A stretch of 64,000 bases of DNA, from the NCBI GenBank assembly GCA_950295325.1, contig OX485806.1:46681169-46745168 (forward strand), given 5' to 3'. The DNA comes from Polytrichum commune. Lineage: Eukaryota; Streptophyta; Polytrichopsida; Polytrichales; Polytrichaceae. Of this stretch, positions 10,641 to 22,217 are shown piece by piece; the stretch's first letter is position 1, and every line of letters starts with the position of its first letter. A program made the translations under genes and the position numbers. Under the pieces are notes generated by a model, which saw nothing but the letters and a program-made list of their open reading frames with translations, ran no database searches and was not told the origin of the DNA.

Positions 10641-11873
10641 AAATTGAGCGGATAAAGCAAGAATAATTTACAGGCGGATGTAAAAAAAAGTTACTACGCG
10701 GGTGTGCGTAAAACCTTTTCAATTATTTTCTATCTTCTAGAAACATGTTATTATTTACCCGCGTGAAGTAGTCAAACCGCTTGTGGTTGGGTTAAGATTC
10801 GTGGACTAAGTAGAAAAAAAGTCAGTAAATAGAAATTAGATTTAGATCAATTAGTCATTATGAATAAATTTAGACTATGAATAAAGAACAATGAAAAACA
10901 ACGTTGAATGAATGAAGGACAACGAATGACAACGTCGAATGGATGAATAACAATCTAAGAGAACGTCAAACGTAAGACAACAGCGAACAAATGATGATAT
11001 CAAATGGATGAAATGTCAAACGGATAAAGGCGTAAACGTAAGACAATAACGAACGGAGGATGACGTTAAACGGATGAGATGTCGAGTGGATGAAGGCCGT
11101 TGGATCAAACGGTTGGGAAACCAAAACCGTTGGATCTAGGGATTTAGATAATGACGGCTAGGGTAGTGGCAGCTATAAATGCTAACTGTTAGATGTAGGT
11201 ATGACTTGATCTACGGCCAAGAAGACTTGGTGGTTGGAAGAGGTAGTCCCCCAAAGAGATCGCGGTGGTTCACTTCTCACTTTCACTCTTGTGGTTGGCA
11301 TTACTCCTCTCGCTCCCCCCTTTCCATGTAGGTAGATGCAAAGAGTTGTTGAAGGATAGAAATAGAAATGATGGACAAAAATGTTTATGAACCCTATGAA
11401 TGTTGAATAATAGGGTTTTTGAAACCTATTAGTGTTGAATAATAGGGTTTTTGAAGTCTAGTGAAGAAAGATGTTATTGTCTAGTGGTATTAACTTTAAT
11501 ATCCTAAGTTATTGGATATATAAATTGTTATTTAATATTTTACTCCATTAGTTATTGCCTTAGTCTATACACTCGTTTATGTGTTAGTCTTTGTATTATT
11601 ATTAGATCAGTCCTCTGTACTAATCTACTATCTTACTCTCTTGCATTACATTCTACAATGGAATTTGCATTAGTCTCCTGCATCAATCTGTTGCATTAAC
11701 CCTCTATATCAATCTCTTGCATTAGATTTTACATGAAACTTTGTATTAGTCTCATGCATCAACCTTCTGCATTACTCTCAAGCACTATGTTTGGCATTAT
11801 TCCTCTGCATTAGGTTCCGTGTTAGGCTTTGCGTTAATGTTTTGCATTCGTGCTCTATATTCATATTCTGCGT
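10641..11873. other. Unassigned, with degenerate short repeats
   Basis: 10,900-11,100 contains loosely repeated words such as 'aacgtcgaatggatga', 'acgtaagacaa' and 'gatgaaatgtcaaacgg', a decayed short-period array. 11,630-11,840 repeats 'ctcttgcatta' and 'ctgcatcaa'-like words. No gene was seen. Confidence 0.45.
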
Positions 11874-11980
11874 GTTATGCAGTAGTGTTCTACATGTTAT
11901 GCAGTAATGTTATGTGTGTTATGCAGTAATGTTCTATGTGTTATGGAATAATGTTATGCGTGTTATACAATAGTGATCAG
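11874..11980 (+). repeat. 22-bp tandem repeat, 5 units
   Basis: The word 'gttatgcag' and variants start exactly at 11874, 11896, 11918, 11940 and 11962. Each unit reads roughly gttatgcagtaatgttctatgt. The period is strictly 22 bp and only base substitutions separate the units. Confidence 0.85.
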
Positions 11981-14503
11981 GCCGTACATTAGTTTTTGAC
12001 ATCTTAGGAATAAGGTCATTGCTTGGAGGTACTGGAGTAGTACACCCATCTGGCCAATCTTGTAGGTTGTTACTCCAAGCGAAGTAACAATTGTCGCCAC
12101 ATTCATCTACCAAATTTAAGCATCTTTACAACTAGATCAAAGACAAAAATAGTTGTTCGATTAAGAAAACTAACCAAATTAAATTAACCTCATCTATCTT
12201 AGTTTGAAACATGTTATGACAAGATGGAAAATCAAATTTTAATAGTATGACACCACCTTTTTTCATTTAAATTTAAGTATAAAAAAGGTTGATGACTTTA
12301 CATATACCCTTTTAAACTCATATTTTAGTCAACCCATCCAAACTTTGATCCAGAGACTTTTTGGATAATTCAATTGTCACCATTAATATCACTTTAAATG
12401 TAGATTTTTTTGGTTACATTTGAGTTATATCCATAATGTGAATGCAACCACCAATATTGAATCTAAAATGGTGTTTGAAATTGGATTTCTACCACATATT
12501 TTGAAACGCCTCCTTATGTTGGGTTCAAAACCCTCAAAATTTTGACCCTAAATCCTAAACCAACAAAACCCTACATTGTCTGATTATGGATTATATCAAC
12601 CACGTTTTAATACAATACATCAACCAAAAGTTATTTGATTGGCTCGGATTTGGAGGATTGACCACTTCAATGGTAAGGTGAGGGTTCTAAAGCTTCACAA
12701 AACTTCAAAATCATGAATTCATGAACCTGAATTGAGTATTTTTTTGGTTTGTTTTAACATTTATTTAACAATTGCATTGTGAGTCCTTCAATCGCAAACA
12801 TTTTTATTTTTATTATTATTCTTAAAGTCTTAATTATTTTAATTTAGTTGAAGGTAAGCCATGTATGTGAAGCAACAATTTAGTTTAGTAATACCTACCA
12901 AAGGGGTTGCAGTAGAAACTTGTCTTTTAGACTTTCTAGAATGCAAAAATATGTGGTCATCAAGTGATCATCATACTACAGTCAAACCAAAGTACTACCA
13001 CATTATAAAGTAAGCTTGTAGATTAAAAATTATTATGTTTATGGTATCTATTCAATAGATGCCACCATAATAGAAGAATATATATATATATATATATACA
13101 CAAAATTTTATTTTTTTTAAATCTCACAAATGCTCATCTGTACCTTACATATACTTAAAGGGGTTTTAAGTTGCCTTAAATTTTTGTGTAATAAAAAATC
13201 CCATGTATCAGAATAATCTACAAGCAAAAACAACCAACAAATACACATCTATTTTAGTTACCAAAAAACCAAATTTGTTATAGAATTATAATGCAATAAT
13301 ATTTATGTGTTTAATTTCTCATAAACTATATCTTTCATATAGTTACCACCTTTTATTTGCAAGTATATGTATCACAAATTGATTTTTTTTCAACTAGAGT
13401 GCTCATTCATTTACAAATATTATATAATCAAATGTCTTGCACACATCATAATGATCATTTTAGAAACCAACCTCCATTTTAACTCATGTATTTTGATAAT
13501 GATATAAATTCCACCATAGTAGAATAATTTACAAACCAATTGTGCATTTATTTATCAAAAATAAAAATTGGATTTTGAAATTCAATTTATTAACTTTAAT
13601 GAATTTCTTGTATTAAAGGTCCATGTTCTCACTTCCAAAGGATGAAAAAAAACATTATCTAGATTACATTATTTTCCATGAGTTATACTAAAGTTTGTGC
13701 TAATGGTAATATATCTTGAACCATGCACATTATGCGGATTTTTTTGTTTTGTTTTCAATAGGTAGTAATACTTTGAATCCTTTCATTCTGAGTATATTTA
13801 AGTAGAGATTCATTGTGATGATAGATGAACATAGATAAATCTTACTGGAGTATATGTTTAAAAAAAAAGAATTTTTAAAATAAAGAAATTTAATTCTCAA
13901 TTTCAATACAACCCAAATAATTCAAATTTCAATTACAGTTATCAAGTCCATAATATACCCACCATACAACCTAGAGAAACCTTTCTTACAAAGCCTTCAA
14001 TTATAAATTCACATGAATTACAAATGTATGTAGTAATCCCATTTCACAATTATGAAGAATTCTATATTTTCCAATAAAATATAATAGTTAATATTCCAAA
14101 ATCATCTTTACCAATTATAATATTTTTCTAGAATATTTCTTAAAATATGTGATTAAGAATGTATAGGATAGTTTTGAATATCTAAGAAATTAAATGGGAT
14201 AGGGGTTTGTAAGTTTTGTTTGTCTTATTTGAAAAATCCTCCAAATAATACCTTGATTGTCCAAGTCGCAGTATATAATTTGAGTATTTTGTGTGATCCA
14301 AAATTGAAGTCAGTGAAAACATTTTTGTTGAAATTAGTTAGTTTTTGTGAGCCTTTTCCTCCTACCAACGTGGACGTTTGGCCCTAGTGACTTATATTCA
14401 TTGTGTTATAATATCTTGTCGGATTGTACCCCACATGTCTCATTAAGTGTAGCGAGATGTATCAACATGACATGCTATTGGTATACCATGAACATGCAAT
14501 CAC
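11981..14503. other. AT-rich intergenic DNA
   Basis: About 2.5 kb of AT-rich DNA without a domain-bearing reading frame. A TA microsatellite lies at about 13078-13100. Nothing else was recognisable. Confidence 0.5.
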
Positions 14504-15297
14504 TAGAAGAAAATCTGTCAAAATCAGCTCTGTAGCGTTGCGGGAATCATAATGGAAACATTCACTGGTATTTGGTGGTAGAAATCAATTGGTGTAGTGT
14601 TTGATGGCCTAGTCAAAATCTAGGTGATGCATCTAATAATGTTGTTTTCAACCCCGTGGTCTTCTTTGGGTGACGATCCCCATCGTGGGGGTGAGACATA
14701 CCATTTGCCCATTCTACCACAATGGGTAGGATGGATTGGGTTTTGGGTGACATTCATCCAGTGCCCTTTTGGTAACGAACGGCAAAATTGGTGTACTTTG
14801 TGGTATGCACCACCTACCCACATTGGTGGACACATCAAGAATGCCACGGTCGTGGCTGCAAACATGCCTTTCACCTATCATGTGTTGACACGACCTTCCA
14901 CTAGAAGGAATCATGTCCAAATCAACCATGCAGGGTTGCAGGAATTTCACTGTAAATGGGTACCGATATGCGGTGGTAGTATTCCATCGGTGTAGTCTTG
15001 ATGGCGTAGTTAAAAGCCAGGTGATGCACCCAATAATGCTCTTTTCAAACCTTTGGGGCTTCTGTGGGTGACGATCCCCATCCAAGGGTGAAGCATACCC
15101 TTTGCCCATTCTACCACAATGGGTAGGGTGGATTGGGTTTTGGGTGACATTAGTTCAGTGCCCTCTTAGTAAGGTGCGCTGGAATTGGGTATTTTGTGAT
15201 GTGCACCATCTGCCCGCATCGGTGGACATACCAAAATGGCTACCGTTCTGGGTGCACACATATCTTTCACCTATTATGTGTTGACACAACCCACATT
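14504..15297 (+). repeat. Tandem duplication, two 397-bp units
   Basis: Matching landmarks are 397 bp apart: 'gttgcgggaat' at 14538 versus 'gttgcaggaat' at 14935, and 'gtgatgca' at 14624 versus 15021. The pair 'ctaccacaatgggtagg' and 'cacctatcatgtgttgacac' also recurs. Several units of divergence and small indels are visible. The units have no clear protein signature; the open frames across them look incidental. Confidence 0.8.
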
Positions 15298-15589
15298 GGA
15301 GTATATGGAGGGTATGACAAGTTACTCGTCCACGGGTGGTGCATACTGGTCATCAAACAAACCGATTAACGGTGGACATATTGGGCGGCATGGTGCACTA
15401 GCATAAACCGAGTTGGGTGTCGGGTCGGGTTCAGAGTACAGACAGAGGTGGCATTTGGGTACATACTCATCCACATGGTCACCACTACCGAATTCGCTTC
15501 CAATTGGCATATCCACACATGCCACGTCAATTGACAAGTGACCATAGAGGCACCATTCGTTACCCGTGAGTGGGTGGCGTTTAATAGGT

Positions 15590-15855
15590 GAGGGTAGGCC
15601 GGTGTTGACTTAGGCTCGGGTGTTTGAGGGTTAGTGTTGGGTGGGTGTTCTCGGTGGACGGGTTAGGGTCGGGTGACTGTTGGGCAGGCATCCTCGGCGA
15701 TGGGTTAATGTTGAGTGGGTGTTGGGTTCGTGTTGGGTGGGCGATGGGTGGGTGTTGAGTTCGTGTCGGGTGGGCTACCTCGGTAATGGGTGGGTGTTGG
15801 GTGGGTATTGGGCAGGCGTCCTCGGCAATGGGTTGGTGTCAGGTGGGTGGTCAAA
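15590..15855 (+). repeat. G/T-rich minisatellite with G-quadruplex potential
   Basis: Repeated variants of 'gggtgggtgttgggt' and 'ctcggcaatgggt' fill this segment. Runs such as GGGTGGGTGTTGGGTGGG near 15788 meet the simple four-run G-quadruplex pattern on the plus strand. Units of 30-60 bp are loosely repeated. Confidence 0.7.
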
Positions 15856-16587
15856 TTTTAGGGACTGCTCACCACACAATTAGATTTGCAACTTCTATAA
15901 TTATATTGGACAAGTATCCAGTGACAAAGGTCAGTTGCCTATAACTTAAATGCTTGTAGTGAATAAACGATCTCGTATTTTAAATGGACGAATGACAAAG
16001 ACACTCTACATCTCGATTCTGTTTTGAAAACTTGAAATGACAATTTGCGTGATACAACGCAATTGTTGATTGCACGAGATGATGATTTCCAAGGCCCCAA
16101 GCCATTCCAGCAAAGAGAATTGTTTCAAACAGAGTTGGAGCGGGAATCAACAATACACAACCAAGTATAACAAAATTAAATATATTACTACACAAAACCC
16201 CAAGTCACTCATAAAAACCAAACCAATATGTCCGTAGAAATTAGTGGAGTAGCTGCTGGTGGTGAACTTGAAAGTCTTCAAGTGGGAATATCCCTCCTTC
16301 CAAATCAACATGTCATGACTGGACGAAGAACAAAAAGGTATACATCAAAGTAAGATTAGAATCATCAAACTATAACTATTGACAAAGAAAATGGCATCAT
16401 GAGCACATTTGCTTTGAAATACAAGACAATAGATATTTGCAAACAGATTTCTGCCATGGTTGAAATGTGTGATGACAAGTGCCAATGTGGACAAGCTCCA
16501 AAAACATTTACGAGGAAGTTGTGTAAATTGCTGCACAACTTGAGGATGCAATGCCAGGAAAGTTCACTTTAGTGTAGTATGAGCTAA
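15856..16587. other. 3' flank of the ING relic, no gene seen
   Basis: Low-complexity-free sequence downstream (minus sense) of the ING pseudogene stop at 16588. No reading frame with a recognisable domain. Confidence 0.4.
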
Positions 16588-18734
16588 CTATGTGCATTGT
16601 ACCTCATTGTGGGTTCTCTTCATACTAGAGTGACCAAGTTTGCCTTCTGTTGGTACCTTTGGATGCCTTTGCTTTATGAAAGCAGAGCAATCATTACAGT
16701 ACCATTTGCTTTTGGGACGCTCTTTGATACTGATACAATCAGAGTGGAACCACTCAATTTTACACTACCATCAAGTACAAATCCAACATTCAGAACAACC
16801 ACCATACATATGGCCAAATGTAAATTCTCATTGCATCATACCTGTCAGATCATTCATTTTCAACATAAAGTGGTTTTTGCCATCCAATTTATTTTATGTA
16901 AAATATTGATGCAGGGCACTTACCTTAGGATAATCACAAGCTATCATCTTGCCATAGGAGACCTGCCCGTAGTAGCAATATGTGGGTTCCTTTGGGTCAA
17001 CAGGAAGGCCCAATTCCATGTTAACATTTGAGGGTATTGTTTGTCCTCCTCTGAAAATTCAGCACAGTCAACAAGTCAAATTCACCTTAGTAAATAGTGG
17101 GGCAGTAAGTGACTCACCTTGCTCCCCCCCTTTTATGAGGTTTAATGTATGCATAAGCATGTAGCCTTTTCCACACTCAAATCATTGGAAGGTTGGACCA
17201 AATTAAGGCCAAGACACATATTAAAGCCAAAGTCTTGACAACTAGCTGAAGATTGATTGCAAGGCAAAAAAAAAAACAAATATTGATTTTTGAAAGATGG
17301 GCATGTATGGATATTTTAGAAATTCTGGTGCTTACTTTCTACGACCAAATTTAATTCTATCTCCACCATCTCTACCACCTAATCGCACAACACCCCCTAG
17401 CCGTGGTTTTGCTGAAACAAGACCCCCTCCAGCTGCTTCTCTATGTACAAAAAACATGTGTAGACAAGTACATGGTAGGCAAAATTTCTTGTGATAACAT
17501 AACCATGTCCACAGTAAATTGGGAATGAGAGGATACACAAAAATAAGGTAGAGGAGAATGCATTGATTCCTAACTCACAATCAACTTAGGTTGGAAGGTC
17601 CAACTTAAGCACCAAACAAAGATTGAAAGATAGAAAGTTGGAAAAACTCACCTCTTCTAAGTTCCTTTTCAAATTTCTTCAAATCTTTGTCTAGCTGTTG
17701 AATATGGTTATTGACATGCAAAGCAAGTCCTCATGATCACTACAAAGTACAAGTTGTTGATATGATTGCAAATACCTCTCATTTATCTTTAATTATAGTA
17801 AATACAATTTAATCTTTAATTATAATAATACCTATAACAAAGATATGAATATTAAAGTTATGTGCACTAAGTAAAGCAGAGGACATATTTAAACCCAAAA
17901 TCACAGTATTGAGGCCTTCAAAACATCCACTTACCAGGTCATAGGTTTGGACGGCTAGAAACATCTTCTCCTCTGCCAGAATAAGGCATGCCTTATGCAC
18001 ACTAAGCACCTCATTTGAGTGCCGAAGTGCTACAGCATCTGCTGGAGAGTTTCTAGACTCCAATACCTTGTTCGCCTCTTCCAGTCCTCTTGAACATTGT
18101 TGTTGCATGTGCTTCTGTAGTGTTGCAATTCAATTTCTCTGATAATTCAAAAAAATGCTTATTTTTACTGGCTACAGTGAACATGTAAACAAAAAAATTC
18201 ACCTACCTCGTAACTGCATCTAAAAAAGCTAAGCCCCAAGCTATCAGAGGAGTAAATTTCCTTTCTGCCAAATAGAAAAATGAACCAAGATATAATTAAA
18301 AGACACAATCGAGCCAAGCACATTCTTCTCTTACGTATCAATCTGACTTATATGTGAAAGTTTTAGCACAGAGGAGAATGAATACATACAACTCACCTTG
18401 GAATTTTTTGTCCTATTCTCTCGGCAGTTGATAGTTCTTTTGTAATTCATACGATAGTGTTGCCACACCTGACCATACCAAACCAACAAAAAAAATTATA
18501 GGAACTATGCATCTCAGTGTGTTCCTAGGACCCTAAGGTTACAATGTGAAATTAAGAGATGGAAATGAGTGTTCACATCTTGATAATTCCTATGTAGATT
18601 CCTAAAGGGACACTGCTCTTCCTTTGAATCATGAAAAGTCAAATGTCTAACACGTATGGCAAGTCTATGGTATATAGGAATGAGAAAAAACACTCATCCA
18701 CAAGATCCGTGATCAGAGCTGTAGTGGCAATGAC
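16588..18734 (-). pseudogene. ING: ING-family (inhibitor of growth) PHD-finger gene, unprocessed pseudogene
   Basis: Eight minus-strand exons can be laid out with GT-AG borders and fully compatible phases: 18692-18734, 18397-18468, 18207-18264, 17935-18136, 17652-17715, 17336-17438, 16924-17050 and 16588-16764. They encode the ING N-terminal helical region (TDLVDECVATLSYELQKNYQ, AEEKMFLAVQTYDL, NNHIQQLDKDLKKFEKEL). A G/R-rich linker (GGRDGGDRIKFGRRK) and a C-terminal PHD finger ([30 protein letters not shown]) follow. ING proteins bind H3K4me3 tails and anchor chromatin acetylation complexes in the nucleus. The lesions are an in-frame TAG at 18413-18415, a TGA at 18130-18132, AT instead of AG at the acceptor before 17715, and Tyr in place of the second PHD Cys at 16969-16971. 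The most 5' exon is missing or unrecognised upstream of 18734, where an acceptor ends in 'gtgtcag'. Retained introns mean this arose by gene decay or DNA duplication, not retrocopying. Confidence 0.88.
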
Positions 18735-19024
18735 CTGACACAAAAATAAACATGTAGAAATGTCAGTGTTCCATCAAGAGATTGATGGCCAATGTTACCA
18801 AGCGAGTATAATGGCATTATAACAAATTTATAATGGTAGTGAGCAATGTTCAACAAAGTACTCAAACCCTAATTCTTTATTACACACACGTAGCAACAAG
18901 TCAACACAAAACATTTTTGCAATTTAGAATCACTGACCGGAGATTATTATACTATTAATTCCATAAACGTTGCTCAACTAAGATGCACTGGGAATCATGT
19001 AGACAGAGACTCTTGTATATTTTA
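18735..19024. other. 5' flank of the ING relic
   Basis: Minus-sense upstream sequence, where the missing first ING exon would be expected. I could not place it. Confidence 0.3.
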
Positions 19025-21241
19025 AAACTAAGGTAAGCAGGTGTTTGGGTCATACACATATTTTCCAGGCATATTTAAGCTCTGTACCCACTTCTCGTGT
19101 GTTGCGAACACACAATTAGTGCAAAATGATGGGCAATTCCAAATCGTGTCCGTGACCATTTTGCTCAAAAAAATTGGAGCTTGTATGAATTTCTTATTCA
19201 TTGTCAAAGTGAACATTCTTGATGACATTAAATGGTCATATGAAAGAAGAAGGTGTTGAATGCACATGAGTAAGCATGAAGGTTAGAAACTGTACTTGAA
19301 ACGTAGTCCTCTAAGTAGGTGATGTTGAGGAAGTCACTTCCCCTCCACCACCAATTCGTCGCAAAGATGGACACCAATGTCTTGGAAGACTGTCCACAAA
19401 TCCGATGCCTTTCCATTTTTCTAAGCAGTGTCGAACCTAATAGAAAGATAGTAGTCAGGAACTTCAACTTTGGTCACCAACAACCTCTGCCATGAGTTAC
19501 CTATGGCACTAGCGTAAGAAAATTTCCAACCATTACACTTGCAAATTAAAATACCAAGTTCCAAACCAATTCCCAAGACATTCATCGTCAACACCTCTTG
19601 TGCAAATTCACGGCCAGAAAGAACTACTGCTATTGATGTTGTTTTCTTTCTCTCACTCACTCTCTCTCTCTGTCTCTCTCTGTAATCTTGAACCTTCAGA
19701 GAATGAAAATCAAGGTCGAGGACGACTGCTAGCATCCCTCAGCTTAGCAAGCCAAGATGCTGAAAGATTGCTAAGGTATTGGAACACCAACATCTCCTTC
19801 ACTCTCCACCTCCACCTCCAAACCTTCCCCCTCCAACTCCGACAACAAAACCCTCCACGGAACGTTAATCCTCTCCTTCCCACACGCAAACCCCCATCCC
19901 CACCCACGCGAATCCTTTGCGTATTTGGAATATTAGTACCAATAACCACATTGCATGCGCAACATCATAGGAATTCCGAGACATATATTATGGCCTACTA
20001 ATCAAAAGACCTTTATTGAAGTGCTTTCTAAGTGTCAAATTTGTAATGTTATTTAATGTCCATCATTGTAAGATATCATACCCAAGCTAAAGTTTAAATG
20101 GCGACCTTATCGAAACACAAAAATATTACAACTTCCTCTCATAATCATATAATTTTGTTGCAAATATATGGAAAACAATGACGAGCTCTTTTAATATCAT
20201 GTTTATGTACCCAAAATAAATAGCGAGCGAGTGTCTTTAGTATACGGCAAAGCAATATAAAATCTTCGGTACAATTCATCTACTCCTTGCCATATAGTAC
20301 ATTTGAATACACTCCCTATCAACAAATTGGAAAGGTCATCGCATATCTTGAAAGCGACCTTTGCATTGGAACGCCTTTTATGAGCTTAAATGATGCACAC
20401 CTTCGCATTTAAATATGACCTATCAAAAGTGATAAAAATCTCAATACTCATTGTAGATTTTTCTCGTATGGGCGCAAATAAGATCATGGCCACACCGTCA
20501 TTCCTCGTTTGACATTGAAAAACGTAAGTTGCGGAGGCATGTCATCTTCTACTGTCACAAACAATGAACAATCCTCATAAAAAAACACGACCAACGTTGA
20601 CCTTAAACATTTTAGGCACAATACTCATGTCATGGAATGGTTCTCCAGCACAACCGGAAATAGTGCAACACTTGATTACTTTATTTCCCGGTTTGTTGAG
20701 ATGATATAAATCCACCAACTTTCCTTTTGACCATGTTCCCTGGGCGCATCAACAATGAAAAACATTGGCAAAAATGTTCGAAGAACAACTGATTGCCACG
20801 AGTCGCAATTCTTATAGAAGGGTTTTTTGGGGGATAGATTTGCCTTGTTGGAAATTACCTTTGGCGTTGGTTTACACTGACGGGTGGATGATATGATGTT
20901 GCCCTTTCCTCTCCATCCTCCGGTATTCTGCACATATATAACAATGCATCACATTGAATTATATGTGGGTAGGAAAATATTGTATAGGAAGGCGGAGGAG
21001 AAGGGACAAACGTTTTCACAATGACAAAAATGTGTAGTATTTACTTACATTCTTGGAGGTCACGATAAGAAATATCATTTTGGATTCTTTCGAATAATCA
21101 TTCTCTACGTCCAATGCCGCACAATTTGCAATAGTATTCTCTCGTGCATTGGAAGTTTTTTTGTTTTTTGTTTTTGGGACAACTAAAATGGCCTTGTTCA
21201 AGGGCAATGTAAACGTACAATCTGAACTAGGTGATATGGAT
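19025..21241 (-). repeat. Dispersed repeat family X, copy 1 (left part)
   Basis: 19,935-21,180 aligns by eye with 42,240-44,260. Shared segments include 'ttggaattcc...atatattatggcc', 'caaatttgt.atgttat', 'gtataggcgcaaatag', 'ccacaccgtcattc' and 'caatgttgaccttaaacatt'. Minus-strand fragments such as AILVVPKTKNKKTSNAREN (21,016-21,249) suggest decayed coding sequence, but I do not recognise the protein. Both copies are strongly diverged and gene-free in the ordinary sense. A CT microsatellite lies at 19641-19683. The right end is interrupted by the solo LTR at 21242. A DNA transposon origin is only a guess. Confidence 0.6.
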
Positions 21242-22217
21242 TGTCGCAACCCTAGTTACCCCCCTTCACAATTTTTGCCAATTTTCATTTTTAGCAAGGG
21301 TCACGAGCGCTAACCCTTCGCATTCCGCCATGCTAATGGTTAGCTCCTCCTACCCCGGACCTTATAATTTATAAGAGGGGAACCAACCCTCCTAGTTTTC
21401 TCTTTCGAGACTCACCCCTTAACCGGTAACCAATCCATAGATGTGAATTTTCATCCATGGAAGTCTAATCCTATATTGATCATCACGTTGCCGGAGTAAC
21501 ACTACAACAACCCGAACCATATTAGGCAACTATGGCCTCACATTAGGCCAATGCTCATGGAGACCGTGCCGTTCGGCCTGGGGTGGGTAAGGCCACACCA
21601 CCTTATCCATATAAGCCTCTTGGACTTTTGGCGGGGCCCCTACCCCACCATCAAGAAACCTTTGTCTCTCTACCAAGAGTTGGGGCCAAGTAGACATTTT
21701 TCCTTAGCCGTTGGGCGTGAAAACCCCTAGCAGCTTCACACCATCATAACTTCCTCATTTGACATCTGATGCTAACAAACAACCACTCCATCTTCGTCTA
21801 CACTTCACGTTGATGCCAATGGACTCCTCACCTGCCTCATTTGGGCAAGTATTGAGGAAGTAATGCCTATTCAAACCTTGGCAGTCCCGGGAGCCACTCC
21901 CAGGCCAATCCTGTACCAGGGCGTTGTCCCGGGACAACGCCCCACTCAAATTGCCATAACTCCTACCTCACACCTCTAATTAAGGTGTTCTTAAGCATTC
22001 TAGAATCAACACGGCATAAGCTACGCATAGCTGGTGGCTTTACCTTCATGCCTCTTAGTCTACGTGGGTGGGAGGCGTTCCCAACGCCCGGGGCCTTCAT
22101 CCACACTAGGATCACTTTGGCCCTCTCACCAACAGCGCCACAAGTCCCGGGTGTTACTCCAGGGTCCCCTTTGTGCCCATGGTGTTTTGGGCACTCCTTA
22201 TGGAGCGGTGCGCGACA
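21242..22217. mobile_element. Solo LTR, copy 2
   Basis: Same ends and organisation as 9157-10127 (TGTCGCAACCC to GGTGCGCGACA). The flanks are 'tggat' and 'tgaat', a 5-bp target duplication with one difference. It contains a perfect 24-bp palindrome, GGGCGTTGTCCC followed by its exact complement, at about 21918-21941. No coding content. It looks whole as a solo LTR, of moderate age, and is inserted in repeat family X. Confidence 0.85.

Noticed and set aside
17095-17120. Additional ING exon ending at AAG|GTGAGT (near 17118)
   Set aside because: The exons on either side already join in phase without it, and no ING-like sequence precedes the donor.
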